Positions 1 through 7,984 of a stretch of DNA of 25,361 nt are shown in pieces. Each line of letters opens with the position of its first letter. Position 1 is the first letter of the stretch. The notes under the pieces are model-generated. The model did not search any database. It was not told the DNA's origin and was given only the letters and a program-made list of their open reading frames with translations. This DNA is from Bacillota bacterium. GTDB lineage: Bacteria; Bacillota; Clostridia; Lachnospirales; Lachnospiraceae. The stretch is taken from NCBI GenBank assembly GCA_023409835.1, contig JAEYQV010000062.1, forward strand, positions 1-25,361, given 5' to 3'. A program made the translations under genes and the position numbers.

Positions 1-42
1 GAGGAGGTCTATCTTAACGTTCCATACATAACGGAGGAATGA
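1..42 (+). CDS. C-terminal tail of an upstream gene (partial)
   Basis: Frame 1 is open from the first base to a TGA at 40-42 and would encode a 13-residue tail (EEVYLNVPYITEE). The other two plus frames stop within 30 bases. It is too short to identify. A regulator or second sugar-binding protein would fit the operon downstream, but this is only a guess from position. Confidence 0.35.
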   Translation, partial: EEVYLNVPYITEE

Positions 43-147
43 TCCGAGCCAAACAGTATAAAATTGCCAAAACAATAGCATTATTTTGTTATTGCGTATT
101 CATACAGAATCCTATTCATGTTATTTACTATAAAAATGTGCAGTACA

Positions 148-195
148 TTGCAAGGAAGTCCTATTTAACCTGTGATATATTGTATATGTAATAAT
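148..195 (+). promoter_or_regulatory. candidate promoter region of the sugar importer operon
   Basis: The 225-base gap before the binding-protein gene is AT-rich and has no convincing gene. It holds two overlapping -10-like elements with an upstream TG: TGaTATATT at 173-181 and TGtAATAAT at 187-195. A TTGCAA at 148-153 is the best -35-like match, but its spacing to either element is not ideal. A consensus TTGACA at 219-224 has no usable -10 and would place the start site on the ribosome binding site. The region probably holds the promoter, but the exact hexamers are uncertain. Confidence 0.3.
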
Positions 196-267
196 TGAAT
201 TTAATGTCATAAGGTGTATTGACACTATATTCAGTAGGAATAACAAATAAAAGGGAGGATTTATTGT

Positions 268-1350
268 ATGAAGATAAAGGTAATAGGTATTCTTCTTTGC
301 GTAGCTATGATCGCATCCTTATTCGTAGCATGCGGCAAGAAGGATGACGAAGCAACAGGCGGTAAGGGCGGAGACAAGACCATCGGTGTTTGTATGCCTA
401 CCAAGACCTTACAGCGTTGGAACGCGGACGGCGCTAACATGAAGAAGGAATTAGAGCCAGCCGGCTACAAGGTTGACCTGCAGTATGCAGATGATGATAT
501 CCCGACTCAGGTTTCTCAGATTGAGAACATGATCGCTAGTAATGTCAGTGTACTAGTTATCGCTTCCATCGATGGTGATTCCCTTGGAACCGTTCTTGCA
601 CAGGCGAAAGAGAAGAACATTCCTGTTATCGCTTATGACCGTTTGATCATGAACACAGACGCTGTTTCCTACTATGCAACCTTTGATAACTATATGGTTG
701 GTACAAAGCAGGGTCAGTATATCGAAACTGCATTAGACCTGAAGAATGCAGCAGGCCCCTTCAATATTGAGCTGATTACCGGTGATCCTGGTGATAACAA
801 TGCTAAGTACTTCTTCAATGGTGCTATGGATGTTCTGAATCCTTATATCGAAGCAGGCAAATTAGTTGTTAAGTCCGGTCAGACTGATTTCGCAACCGTT
901 GCAACCGCTGGTTGGAAGACAGAGAATGCACAGACCAGAATGGAAAACATTATCTCTTCCTTCTATGCAGATGGAACACAGCTTGATGCAGTTATGGCTT
1001 CTAACGACTCAACAGCACTTGGTGTAGCCAATGCTTTAACAGCATCCTATACCGGAAAATGGCCTATCCTGACCGGTCAGGACTGCGACATTGCTAACGT
1101 TAAGAACATGAACGCTGGAAAACAGTCCATGTCAATCTTCAAGGATACCCGTACCTTAGCAACTCAGGTTGTTAAGATGGTAGATGCAATCATGAAGGGT
1201 GAGAAGGCTGAAGTAAATAATACTACAGACTATGATAATGGTAAGTTTATTGTTCCTTCCTTCCTTTGTGAGCCTGTATTCGCAGATGTTAATAACTACA
1301 AGGATCTGTTAATTAAGTCCGAATATTACACAGAAGATCAGTTAAAGTAA
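268..1350 (+). CDS. chvE: sugar ABC transporter substrate-binding lipoprotein (ChvE type)
   Basis: Extracellular solute-binding lipoprotein of a multi-monosaccharide ABC importer. The 360-residue protein begins with a positively charged, hydrophobic signal peptide and a lipobox ending LFVAC (Cys22 is the lipidated residue), then a Gly/Lys-rich linker. The rest is a periplasmic-binding-protein fold of the ribose/galactose type: a TIGVCMPT start strand, VLVIASIDGDSL, IPVIAYDRLI, ASNDSTALG and LTGQD are typical of ChvE/XylF relatives. Start is ATG 268 with GGGAGG just upstream. Genes for the double ATPase and permease follow, so it is the first gene of the importer operon. Codons look strongly biased, in keeping with high expression. 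The sugar (xylose, arabinose, galactose or glucose) cannot be read from sequence alone. Confidence 0.9.
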   Translation: MKIKVIGILLCVAMIASLFVACGKKDDEATGGKGGDKTIGVCMPTKTLQRWNADGANMKKELEPAGYKVDLQYADDDIPTQVSQIENMIASNVSVLVIASIDGDSLGTVLAQAKEKNIPVIAYDRLIMNTDAVSYYATFDNYMVGTKQGQYIETALDLKNAAGPFNIELITGDPGDNNAKYFFNGAMDVLNPYIEAGKLVVKSGQTDFATVATAGWKTENAQTRMENIISSFYADGTQLDAVMASNDSTALGVANALTASYTGKWPILTGQDCDIANVKNMNAGKQSMSIFKDTRTLATQVVKMVDAIMKGEKAEVNNTTDYDNGKFIVPSFLCEPVFADVNNYKDLLIKSEYYTEDQLK

Positions 1351-1378
1351 TCCTAAAGTAATTGCAATAGCATAATAT

Positions 1379-1403
1379 ACAGGCAGGATGTTATCCTGCC
1401 TGT
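1379..1403 (+). promoter_or_regulatory. intercistronic stem-loop after the binding-protein gene
   Basis: An 11-bp perfect stem (ACAGGCAGGAT pairing with ATCCTGCCTGT) closes a 3-base loop 28 bases after the binding-protein stop codon. There is no T-run after it, so it is more likely an mRNA 3'-end stabiliser or processing barrier than a full terminator. Such hairpins are common after binding-protein genes, where the upstream message must outlast the transporter part. Confidence 0.65.
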
Positions 1404-1441
1404 TATATTAAAATGTATCATCCTGGGAATACAGTATTCAA

Positions 1442-1502
1442 GCAATAGATCAGCCGTTATTGCAGGCATTATCGATATCCGTATTGAAGTCCTGCATTTT
1501 TT
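1442..1502 (+). promoter_or_regulatory. attenuator-like alternative hairpins before the ATPase gene
   Basis: GCAATA at 1442-1447 can pair with TATTGC at 1458-1463. TGCAGG at 1461-1466 can pair with CCTGCA at 1491-1496, which is followed directly by six T (1497-1502). The two stems share bases 1461-1463, so they compete. The second looks like a weak intrinsic terminator and the first like its antiterminator. Stems are only 6 bp, so this is a candidate only. Confidence 0.4.
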
Positions 1503-1544
1503 CAGTGTAATACTAATATGTTTAGATTTTGGAGGGGGATACAA

Positions 1545-3086
1545 TTGGCGAAAGTACTACTGGAAATGAAAAATATCACCAAAACTTTCCCTGGCGTTAA
1601 AGCACTTGATAACGTTAACTTAAAAGTTGAAGAGGGCGAAATACATACTCTCGTAGGTGAGAACGGTGCTGGTAAATCCACACTAATGAATATATTAAGC
1701 GGCATCTACCCACACGGCTCCTATGAGGGAGAGGTCGCCTATAACGGTGAAACCTGCCACTTTACAAATATCAAAGACAGTGAAGAAAAGGGTATTGTTA
1801 TTATACACCAGGAGTTGGCCCTGATTCCCTATATGACCATTGGCGAGAATATGTTCCTGGGCAACGAAAGAGGAAAAGCTTTTGCAATTGACTGGAATGA
1901 AACATATGATAAAGCAAATAAATATCTTCGTATTGTAGGGCTTCAGGAGTCCTCTCGAACCTTGGTAAAGGATATCGGTGTAGGAAAGCAGCAGCTTGTT
2001 GAAATAGCGAAGGCACTGGCAAAGAATGCAAAGCTATTGATTTTGGATGAGCCCACCGCTTCCTTAAATGAAAAGGATTCAAAGGCACTTTTGGATTTAC
2101 TGATACAATTTAAAAAGGAAGGAATGACTTCCATCCTTATATCTCATAAGTTAAATGAGATTGCTTATGTTGCGGATAGTATTACAATCATTCGTGATGG
2201 TTCTACTATTGAAACCTTGAAAAAATCTGTAGATACAATTACAGAGGACCGCATTATTAAGGGTATGGTCGGAAGAAGTATATCGGACCGTTTCCCGAAA
2301 AGAGAGCAAAAAAATATTGGCGATTTTGCCTTGGAGATAGAAAACTGGAATGTTTATCATCCGATTTATGACGAGCGTAAGGTGGTTGATAATGTAAGCC
2401 TGAATGTTAAAAAAGGCGAAGTAGTTGGGATTGCCGGACTAATGGGCGCCGGACGGACCGAGCTGGCTATGAGTGTATTTGGCAGAAGCTATGGTAAAAA
2501 CATTACCGGTAAGATCAAAATCAATGGAAAAGAAGTGCATTTGCATAATGTAAGTGCTGCAATTCAACATAAATTAGCTTATGTCACAGAAGACAGAAAA
2601 GGGAATGGCTTAATCCTGTCGAATTCAATTAAGCATAATACGACACTCGCCAACTTAAGAGGAGTGAGCAATTTAGGTATTATTGATGCAGATAAAGAAT
2701 ATGTGGTGGCACAGAATCAGAAGGAGAAGCTAAATGTCAAATGCCCGACGATAGAGCAGAAGGTTGCTAATCTAAGCGGAGGAAACCAGCAGAAGGTATT
2801 ATTGGCAAAGTGGATGTATGCAGATCCTGATATTCTGATTCTGGATGAACCGACCAGAGGTATTGACGTTGGTGCAAAATACGAAATTTATTGTATTATT
2901 AACCGCTTAGTTGCAGAGGGAAGATCCGTCATCGTAATTTCCTCCGAGCTTGCCGAGGTTATCGGAATGTGCGATCGCATCTACATTATGGATAGCGGCA
3001 GACTCGTCGGCGAGGTGGAAGGTGAAGGTGCAACGCAGGAAAATATTATGGGGCATATTCTGAAAACAAGTAATAAAGGAGCGTAA
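1545..3086 (+). CDS. gguA: sugar ABC transporter ATP-binding protein, two ATPase domains (GguA/XylG type)
   Basis: Energises the sugar importer at the inner face of the membrane. About 513 residues with tandem ABC domains. The first has Walker A GENGAGKST (residues 38-46) and Walker B LLILDEPTASLN. The second has a degenerate Walker A (GLMGAGRTEL), signature LSGGNQQKVLLAKWM and Walker B ILILDEPTRGIDVG. One intact and one degenerate site is usual for carbohydrate-uptake (CUT2) ATPases. I chose TTG 1545 because GGAGGGGG lies 7-14 bases upstream and the protein then begins MAKVLLEMKNITKTF, as in relatives. An in-frame ATG at 1518 lies before the ribosome binding site and would add nine unlikely residues. 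The permease gene follows after 3 bases. Confidence 0.92.
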   Translation: MAKVLLEMKNITKTFPGVKALDNVNLKVEEGEIHTLVGENGAGKSTLMNILSGIYPHGSYEGEVAYNGETCHFTNIKDSEEKGIVIIHQELALIPYMTIGENMFLGNERGKAFAIDWNETYDKANKYLRIVGLQESSRTLVKDIGVGKQQLVEIAKALAKNAKLLILDEPTASLNEKDSKALLDLLIQFKKEGMTSILISHKLNEIAYVADSITIIRDGSTIETLKKSVDTITEDRIIKGMVGRSISDRFPKREQKNIGDFALEIENWNVYHPIYDERKVVDNVSLNVKKGEVVGIAGLMGAGRTELAMSVFGRSYGKNITGKIKINGKEVHLHNVSAAIQHKLAYVTEDRKGNGLILSNSIKHNTTLANLRGVSNLGIIDADKEYVVAQNQKEKLNVKCPTIEQKVANLSGGNQQKVLLAKWMYADPDILILDEPTRGIDVGAKYEIYCIINRLVAEGRSVIVISSELAEVIGMCDRIYIMDSGRLVGEVEGEGATQENIMGHILKTSNKGA

Positions 3087-3089
3087 ACC

Positions 3090-4304
3090 ATGAACAAAGC
3101 GAATGCTATGCCATTAGTTAAATCGAATATATTGAGTAAAGAAAAGATAATGACATTTGTAAAAACGAATACAATGATTGTTGCGTTGATCTTAATTACT
3201 GCATTTTTTGTATGGCGGACAGGAGGAAAGATTCTTCTTCCGCAGAATGTAAGTAACTTAATCTCACAGAACGCATATGTATTCATATTAGCAACCGGTA
3301 TGCTGCTCTGTATCTTAACGGGTGGTAATATCGATCTTAGTGTTGGTTCGGTCGTATGCTTCGTCGGTGCGACAGGAGCAACCCTAATGGAAAATATGGG
3401 TGTGAATTGGATTATTGCAATTATCTTTATGCTGATTATGGGTACCGCCATCGGAGCATGGCAGGGCTTTTGGATCGCCTATGTCCGTGTCCCGCCATTT
3501 ATCACAACCTTAGCAGGCATGCTAATCTTCAGAGGACTTTCCAACGTAGTTTTGGATGGCTTAACGGTTTCCTTAACGAATAACACCTTTATCAAGATGT
3601 TTGGTGGTGGAGCGGACTGTTATATTCCGGATTTTTTCAATGTGAAGGGTTTCAATCTAACTAGTATGCTGGCAGGAATAATTGCCTGTGTAATTTATCT
3701 TACGATGCAGATTCAGGGTAGGATTAGAAAAGCTAAAAAGGGCTATGAAATGGAACCCCTATTAAATATGTTTGCGAAATCAGTACTTATATCTGCTGTT
3801 ATTATAGCCTTCTCTTACCAGCTTTCCAGACATAAGGGTATTCCTACGGCCTTAATTATTGTAATCATTGTAGTTATAGTCTATGGATACATAACCTCGA
3901 AGACTACCTTAGGACGTCATTTTTATGCAGTGGGTGGCAATGAAAAAGCGACTAGACTTTCCGGTATTAATACCAACAGAATATATTTCCTTGCATATAC
4001 CAATATGGGCTTTCTGGCTGCTTTGGCCGGCATGATGACCATTGCCCGTATGACTTCAGCACAGCCCTCCTACGGTCAGAACTATGAGATGGATGCAATT
4101 GGTTCCTGTTTCATTGGTGGTGCTTCTGCCTACGGTGGAACCGGAAAGGTATCCGGAGTTATTGTCGGTGCTCTGCTAATGGGTGTTATTAATCAGGGTA
4201 TGAGCATCAGCCGTGTTGATTCTAACTGGCAGAAGGTTGTAAAGGGTGGAGTGCTTCTGTTAGCTGTTATATTTGATGTTATATCAAAGAAGAAAAACAG
4301 TTAG
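3090..4304 (+). CDS. gguB: sugar ABC transporter permease (GguB/XylH type)
   Basis: Membrane channel of the CUT2 sugar importer; it would act as a homodimer with the double ATPase. The 404-residue protein is very hydrophobic with roughly ten membrane segments. Family features are the GGNIDLSVGS segment after the second helix, VPPFITTLAGMLIFRG, and the cytoplasmic ATPase-contact loop TTLGRHFYAVGGNEKATRLS near residue 270, followed by GGASAYGGTGKVSG. A positively charged loop (QGRIRKAKKGYEME) splits the middle, as in the longer XylH-like permeases. GGAG precedes ATG 3090, and the gene is translationally close to the ATPase gene. A strong hairpin follows about 110 bases downstream, so the operon probably ends here. 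Confidence 0.92.
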   Translation: MNKANAMPLVKSNILSKEKIMTFVKTNTMIVALILITAFFVWRTGGKILLPQNVSNLISQNAYVFILATGMLLCILTGGNIDLSVGSVVCFVGATGATLMENMGVNWIIAIIFMLIMGTAIGAWQGFWIAYVRVPPFITTLAGMLIFRGLSNVVLDGLTVSLTNNTFIKMFGGGADCYIPDFFNVKGFNLTSMLAGIIACVIYLTMQIQGRIRKAKKGYEMEPLLNMFAKSVLISAVIIAFSYQLSRHKGIPTALIIVIIVVIVYGYITSKTTLGRHFYAVGGNEKATRLSGINTNRIYFLAYTNMGFLAALAGMMTIARMTSAQPSYGQNYEMDAIGSCFIGGASAYGGTGKVSGVIVGALLMGVINQGMSISRVDSNWQKVVKGGVLLLAVIFDVISKKKNS

Positions 4305-4410
4305 GAGTAGAAAACAACAAGGAGTGCTTTGGACAGTATAACCATAGGAATTAGCAGTTACATAGTCAGTTATAAGGCCTATAACCAGATAAAATATCTC
4401 CTTTTAGATG

Positions 4411-4452
4411 GAGGAAGGTGCTGTTACAGGGAGTAGTAACAGCACCTTCCTC
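4411..4452 (+). terminator. terminator hairpin of the sugar importer operon
   Basis: A 17-bp perfect inverted repeat (arms 4411-4427 and 4436-4452, running GAGGAAGGTGCTGTTAC) with an 8-base loop, then TTTGTATATTTTATA. The T-tract is short and broken, but the stem is very stable. It lies 106 bases after the permease stop and probably ends the transcript. Confidence 0.8.
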
Positions 4453-4538
4453 TTTGTATATTTTATATAGTCGATCAATTACTTCAAGGGGATCCGAGGG
4501 AATGCTTTTACTGTTTCCTATAAATACTCATATGTAAC

Positions 4539-4568
4539 TTGCTCTTTGTGGCAGTCTCATGATAAAAT
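4539..4568 (+). promoter_or_regulatory. weak candidate promoter in the gap before the small unknown gene
   Basis: The gap 4305-4699 holds the hairpin above and otherwise AT-rich non-coding DNA. The best sigma-A-like match is TTGCTC (4539-4544), an 18-base spacer and TAAAAT (4563-4568). A second weak option is TTGTAA (4623-4628), 16 bases, TAATTA (4645-4650), closer to the gene. I cannot decide between them. Confidence 0.3.
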
Positions 4569-4699
4569 TATTCAAACTATATTCGAGTAGATTTATAAAT
4601 TAGACGGATAATATTCATGTGTTTGTAAGTATCCTAAACGAAGGTAATTAAGGTAATAAGGAAGTCCAACGAGATATGAGATAATGGAGGAAATAGAGC

Positions 4700-5020
4700 A
4701 TGAAGGAAGAGTTGGGAGATCTGGATTTGTATCTTAAGGAATTATTTATGGGATCAAAATTTGATGAGATGAAGGATATTCTTAAGGATAAATCGGATGA
4801 GACGGTTAAGGAATTGACGGATTATAGCTGGAATATTATTAAAAAGTATTATGACATGGAGAATTACTCCCTGTTGTTTCAGTATTACAAATTTGTAGCT
4901 TACACCTGCTTCCTTGTGGAATACTCCCACAAACGCGGGCTGATAAGCAATGAGGCCTTTGGAATTATGATGTCAATCTATAATGATATCTATGAAATGA
5001 AGCGGAAGGAGTCACACTAG
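4700..5020 (+). CDS. small helical protein of unknown function
   Basis: I do not recognise this 106-residue protein. It is acidic at the N terminus, has no signal peptide or clear membrane span, and reads as a chain of amphipathic helices rich in Lys, Glu, Tyr and Leu, with a more hydrophobic middle (LLFQYYKFVAYTCFLVEYS, residues about 58-76). GGAGG lies 9 bases before ATG 4700, and codon use matches the neighbours, so it is probably a real gene. It stands alone between the sugar operon terminator and the asnA promoter. It may be a small cytosolic regulatory or structural protein, but nothing in the sequence proves a role. Confidence 0.7.
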   Translation: MKEELGDLDLYLKELFMGSKFDEMKDILKDKSDETVKELTDYSWNIIKKYYDMENYSLLFQYYKFVAYTCFLVEYSHKRGLISNEAFGIMMSIYNDIYEMKRKESH

Positions 5021-5065
5021 GGATTCCTGTATACAAATAATGAAGCGGGGGGTAGCCGCACAGCA

Positions 5066-5094
5066 TTGACAAAAAAAGAATATACTTGTAAAAT
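5066..5094 (+). promoter_or_regulatory. asnA promoter
   Basis: Perfect -35 TTGACA (5066-5071), a 17-base spacer and -10 TAAAAT (5089-5094, 5 of 6). The start site would fall near 5101, giving a leader of about 43 bases to the asnA ATG. This is the best promoter match in the window. Confidence 0.8.
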
Positions 5095-5113
5095 GTGCTA
5101 CAGAGCATATTTT
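5090..5113. promoter_or_regulatory. operator-like inverted repeat over the asnA -10 and start site
   Basis: AAAATGTGCT (5090-5099) and AGCATATTTT (5104-5113) form 10-base arms with one mismatch (G-T in RNA) around a 4-base centre. The repeat overlaps the -10 and the expected start site, where a repressor would block transcription. It could instead act as a short 5' hairpin in the RNA. Confidence 0.5.
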
Positions 5114-5143
5114 GCAAAATCGTAACGATAGGGAGGTAGGATA

Positions 5144-6151
5144 ATGAATTTGATTATCCCTGACGGCTATAAGCCGGCATTAGATATTAAGGAAACTGAG
5201 ATTGGTATTAAGCACGTTAAGGATTATTTTGAACGGGAGCTGGCGAAGCAGCTGAATCTTACCAGAGTATCGGCACCGCTCTTTGTGAAACCGGAGACAG
5301 GCTTAAATGACAATCTGAATGGTGTGGAACGTCCGGTTAGCTTTGGAATTAAGGAGCAGGATGATGCGGCTGTTGAGATTGTACACTCCCTGGCAAAATG
5401 GAAGAGGCAGGCGTTAAAGCGGTACGGCTTTCCTATGGGAGAAGGTCTATATACAGATATGAATGCGATTCGCAGGGATGAGGATACCGATAATATCCAT
5501 TCCATCTATGTGGATCAATGGGACTGGGAAATGGTAATTGAGAAAAGCAGCCGTAATGTTGATACCTTAAAGAGTATTGTAAACCGGGTATATAACGCGC
5601 TTCGTAATACGGAGAAATACATGGCCTGCTTATATGACTATATCGAAGAGATACTTCCGAAGCAAATCAGCTTTGTGTCCTCACAGGAGTTAGAGGACCG
5701 GTTTCCGGGACTTACTCCGAAGGAGAGGGAGTATGAGATTGCGAAGGAGAAGGGTGCGGTATTTATCATGCAGATCGGAGGAGCCTTAACCTCCGGAGAG
5801 CGCCATGATGGCAGAGCACCGGACTATGATGACTGGAAATTAAATGGTGATATTATCGTATATTACCCGATTTTAGACATCGCGCTGGAATTATCCTCCA
5901 TGGGTATCCGTGTGGATGAGGATTCCCTGCTGGAGCAGCTGAAGCTCAGCGGCTGTATGGACAGGGCTGAGCTTCCCTTCCAGAAGGCACTGATCAACCG
6001 TGAGCTTCCATATACCATCGGCGGCGGTATCGGCCAATCAAGAATCTGTATGTTCTATCTTCGTAAAGCACATATTGGTGAAGTACAATCTTCTGTTTGG
6101 CCTGCTGAGGCTATGGAAGAGGCAGAGAGGAAGGGGCTTCCGCTTCTGTAA
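5144..6151 (+). CDS. asnA: aspartate-ammonia ligase (asparagine synthetase A)
   Basis: Makes asparagine from aspartate, ammonia and ATP (giving AMP and pyrophosphate) in the cytosol. The 335 residues match the usual length of AsnA, a class II aminoacyl-tRNA-synthetase-like enzyme. Typical stretches are VSAPLFVKPETGLNDNLNG near residue 43, RPVSFGIKE, GEGLYTDMNAIRRDE near residue 99, YVDQWDWE and the C-terminal GGGIGQSRICMFYL motif. ATG 5144 has GGGAGG 8-13 bases upstream. A strong promoter lies directly in front, with a palindrome over the start site. The histidine phosphatase gene follows after 39 bases with no terminator, so the two may be co-transcribed. I saw no T-box in the short leader. 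Confidence 0.96.
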   Translation: MNLIIPDGYKPALDIKETEIGIKHVKDYFERELAKQLNLTRVSAPLFVKPETGLNDNLNGVERPVSFGIKEQDDAAVEIVHSLAKWKRQALKRYGFPMGEGLYTDMNAIRRDEDTDNIHSIYVDQWDWEMVIEKSSRNVDTLKSIVNRVYNALRNTEKYMACLYDYIEEILPKQISFVSSQELEDRFPGLTPKEREYEIAKEKGAVFIMQIGGALTSGERHDGRAPDYDDWKLNGDIIVYYPILDIALELSSMGIRVDEDSLLEQLKLSGCMDRAELPFQKALINRELPYTIGGGIGQSRICMFYLRKAHIGEVQSSVWPAEAMEEAERKGLPLL

Positions 6152-6190
6152 ATAAGCGAAGCTATTCCGAAGATAAGGAAGGAACATAAA

Positions 6191-6820
6191 ATGGTGAACC
6201 TGTATCTGATCCGTCATGGTAGACAAAATAGCACCCTGTGTAATGTCGATGTGGAGCTTGCTCCCGAGGGACAATATCAGGCTGAATTATTAAGGGATCG
6301 TTTGAAAAATTATCCAATTGATGCCCTGTATTCCAGTAACCTGCGTCGAGCCCGACAGACAGCGGAGATTATTAATCAGACCATACAACTTCCTATCATG
6401 ATCCGGGAGGAGCTGAAGGAGATATCCTTCGGAAGGCTGGAAGGAATGACCGAGCAGGAGATCAAAGAGCAGTATCATGATTTTGAAGAAGAGCAGTCAA
6501 AGCTTTTGGACGATATACCTTATCCCGGAGGGGAGAATGGTGCCATGGTATATGAAAGAGCAATGCCTGCTATCCGGGAGATCCTTCAGAGTGGGAAAAC
6601 CAATATCGCTATAGTGACTCACGGAGGTGTTATCCGAGCCTTGCTTGCCGAACTCTTTGGTAAGAGCCAGGCGAAGCGTTTTTTGTTCGCCGTGTCCTTA
6701 GAAAATACAGGAATTACACAGCTTGTTTTTAATCCGGAGAATGACCGATTCTATCTGGAACGGTTCAATGATCTGGCACATCTGGAGGGACATCCCGGGC
6801 TGCTGCGAAGGAACAGCTAA
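6191..6820 (+). CDS. histidine phosphatase family protein (phosphoglycerate mutase-like)
   Basis: Probably a cytosolic phosphatase of the PhoE/CobC/GpmB branch. The N-terminal LIRHGRQN gives the catalytic RHG (His9). SSNLRRARQTAEII supplies the conserved arginine, EISFGRLEGMTEQEI is a typical acidic segment, and VTHGGVIRALL supplies the second catalytic histidine. Its 209 residues fit phosphatases better than cofactor-dependent mutases, which are longer. GGAAGG precedes ATG 6191. It lies 39 bases after asnA and ends in front of a terminator, so it is likely the last gene of that unit. The substrate is unknown; nothing nearby suggests cobalamin synthesis. Confidence 0.88.
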   Translation: MVNLYLIRHGRQNSTLCNVDVELAPEGQYQAELLRDRLKNYPIDALYSSNLRRARQTAEIINQTIQLPIMIREELKEISFGRLEGMTEQEIKEQYHDFEEEQSKLLDDIPYPGGENGAMVYERAMPAIREILQSGKTNIAIVTHGGVIRALLAELFGKSQAKRFLFAVSLENTGITQLVFNPENDRFYLERFNDLAHLEGHPGLLRRNS

Positions 6821-6872
6821 GAAGCAATGGATATATGATAAAAGAATAATTGGAATTGTATGATAGAAAAAA

Positions 6873-6918
6873 GAAGTCCGTATCCTTTGGCAGAGAGCCA
6901 TCGGTCGCGGACTTTTTT
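6873..6918. terminator. bidirectional terminator between convergent genes
   Basis: AAGTCCG (6874-6880) pairs with CGGACTT (6908-6914), with an inner TGGC/GCCA stem. It is flanked by an A-rich run on the left and a T-run on the right, so it has the form of an intrinsic terminator on both strands. It serves the phosphatase gene (+) and can stop the aldo/keto reductase transcript (-). Confidence 0.85.
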
Positions 6919-7035
6919 ATTTATGAAAAACGAAACGATTTATTGTTTCATATTGTTCCTGACAAGGAAACAGTAATTCATCCTGCTTCTTAACTACTCT
7001 AAAGCAGAAAGGGTTAAACAGGTTATAAACTAAGC

Positions 7036-7887
7036 CTACAGTTCTGTGGTATCGGGATGGGGTCCGGTACGGCCTAAGGCTTCCAGCGCCTTCATTGCCT
7101 CGAGGTCCTCCCCGGTAATCTCGAAATCAAAGATATTTGCATTTTCCCTCATTCGTTCTGCGGTGGAGGCTTTGGGTAGCGGCAAAAAGCCATGCTGTAT
7201 ACTCCAGCGAAGTAGCAGCTGAGCCACGGTCTTGTTATATTTCTTTGCTATTTCTATCAATAGAGGATGCTGAAAATGACCCTTGATTAAGGGACTCCAG
7301 GCCTCTACTATGATACGGTGATCTTTGCAATAGATAACCGATTCCCGCTGGACATATTGGGGGTGAAGCTCCAGCTGATCCACCATGGGAGCAATGGTGG
7401 CAGTTTTCAGTATGGCATCCATATGATGATCCAGAAAATTACTTACACCAATTGCCTTAATCTTACCCATATTATAAAGCTCCTCGAAGGCCTTCCAGCT
7501 GCCTTCATTTACTTCCTTCCAGTTATCCCGGTACATGGCCGGTCTTGGCCAGTGGATCAGATATAGATCCAGATAATCAAGTCCCAGATTATTCATCGTA
7601 ATCTCGAATTCCTTCAGGGTCTTCTCATAGCCATGGCTTTGATTATCCAGTTTACTGGTAATAAACAACTCATTTCTCTTCAGACCGCATCCACGGATTG
7701 CTTTTCCCACGGAAACATCATTATTATAGGCAAAAGCCGTATCAATATGCCGGTAGCCGCAGTCAATGGCCGTTTTTACAATATCAACGGTATATTCATC
7801 ATTTAGAAGCTTCCAGGTGCCGAAGCCGACGCAGGGAATTTTAATACCATTGGATAAAACGTAACTGTCCTGTATACTTTTCAACAT
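7036..7887 (-). CDS. aldo/keto reductase
   Basis: NAD(P)H-dependent carbonyl reductase with a TIM-barrel fold, cytosolic. The 283 residues contain the full catalytic tetrad: Asp49 and Tyr54 (HIDTAFAYNN), Lys79 (ITSKLD) and His112 (YLIHWP). The family patterns GFGTWKL near the start, IKAIGVSNF, and LLRWSIQHGFLPLPKAS for cofactor binding are all present. It resembles the 2,5-diketo-gluconate reductase/YvgN group, which often reduce methylglyoxal and other aldehydes; the real substrate is unknown. AAGGAG lies 7-12 bases before the ATG. A candidate promoter lies in the 97-base gap upstream, so it may be transcribed apart from the HAD gene. Confidence 0.93.
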   Translation of the reverse strand: MLKSIQDSYVLSNGIKIPCVGFGTWKLLNDEYTVDIVKTAIDCGYRHIDTAFAYNNDVSVGKAIRGCGLKRNELFITSKLDNQSHGYEKTLKEFEITMNNLGLDYLDLYLIHWPRPAMYRDNWKEVNEGSWKAFEELYNMGKIKAIGVSNFLDHHMDAILKTATIAPMVDQLELHPQYVQRESVIYCKDHRIIVEAWSPLIKGHFQHPLLIEIAKKYNKTVAQLLLRWSIQHGFLPLPKASTAERMRENANIFDFEITGEDLEAMKALEALGRTGPHPDTTEL

Positions 7888-7924
7888 TAATATTCTCCTT
7901 CCGAAATGCGGGATGAATGATTCG

Positions 7925-7952
7925 GGTATAGAATAGTTTTTCCGAATGCCAA
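7925..7952 (-). promoter_or_regulatory. candidate promoter of the aldo/keto reductase gene
   Basis: On the minus strand, TTGGCA (7947-7952) is followed by a 16-base spacer and TATACC (7925-7930). ATTCGG at 7920-7925 and CCGAAT at 7942-7947 form an inverted repeat across the same stretch, which could be an operator. The -10 matches only four of six bases. Confidence 0.4.
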
Positions 7953-7984
7953 GGAGATTTATTCATTATGACAGGAAATTACGA

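Noticed and set aside
219..224. Consensus TTGACA upstream of the sugar-binding gene.
   Set aside because: No acceptable -10 at 15-19 bases, and the start site would fall on the ribosome binding site.
2981..3451. Minus-strand open frame of 156 codons under the ATPase and permease genes.
   Set aside because: It is antisense to two well-supported genes; its composition reflects the complement of the hydrophobic permease.
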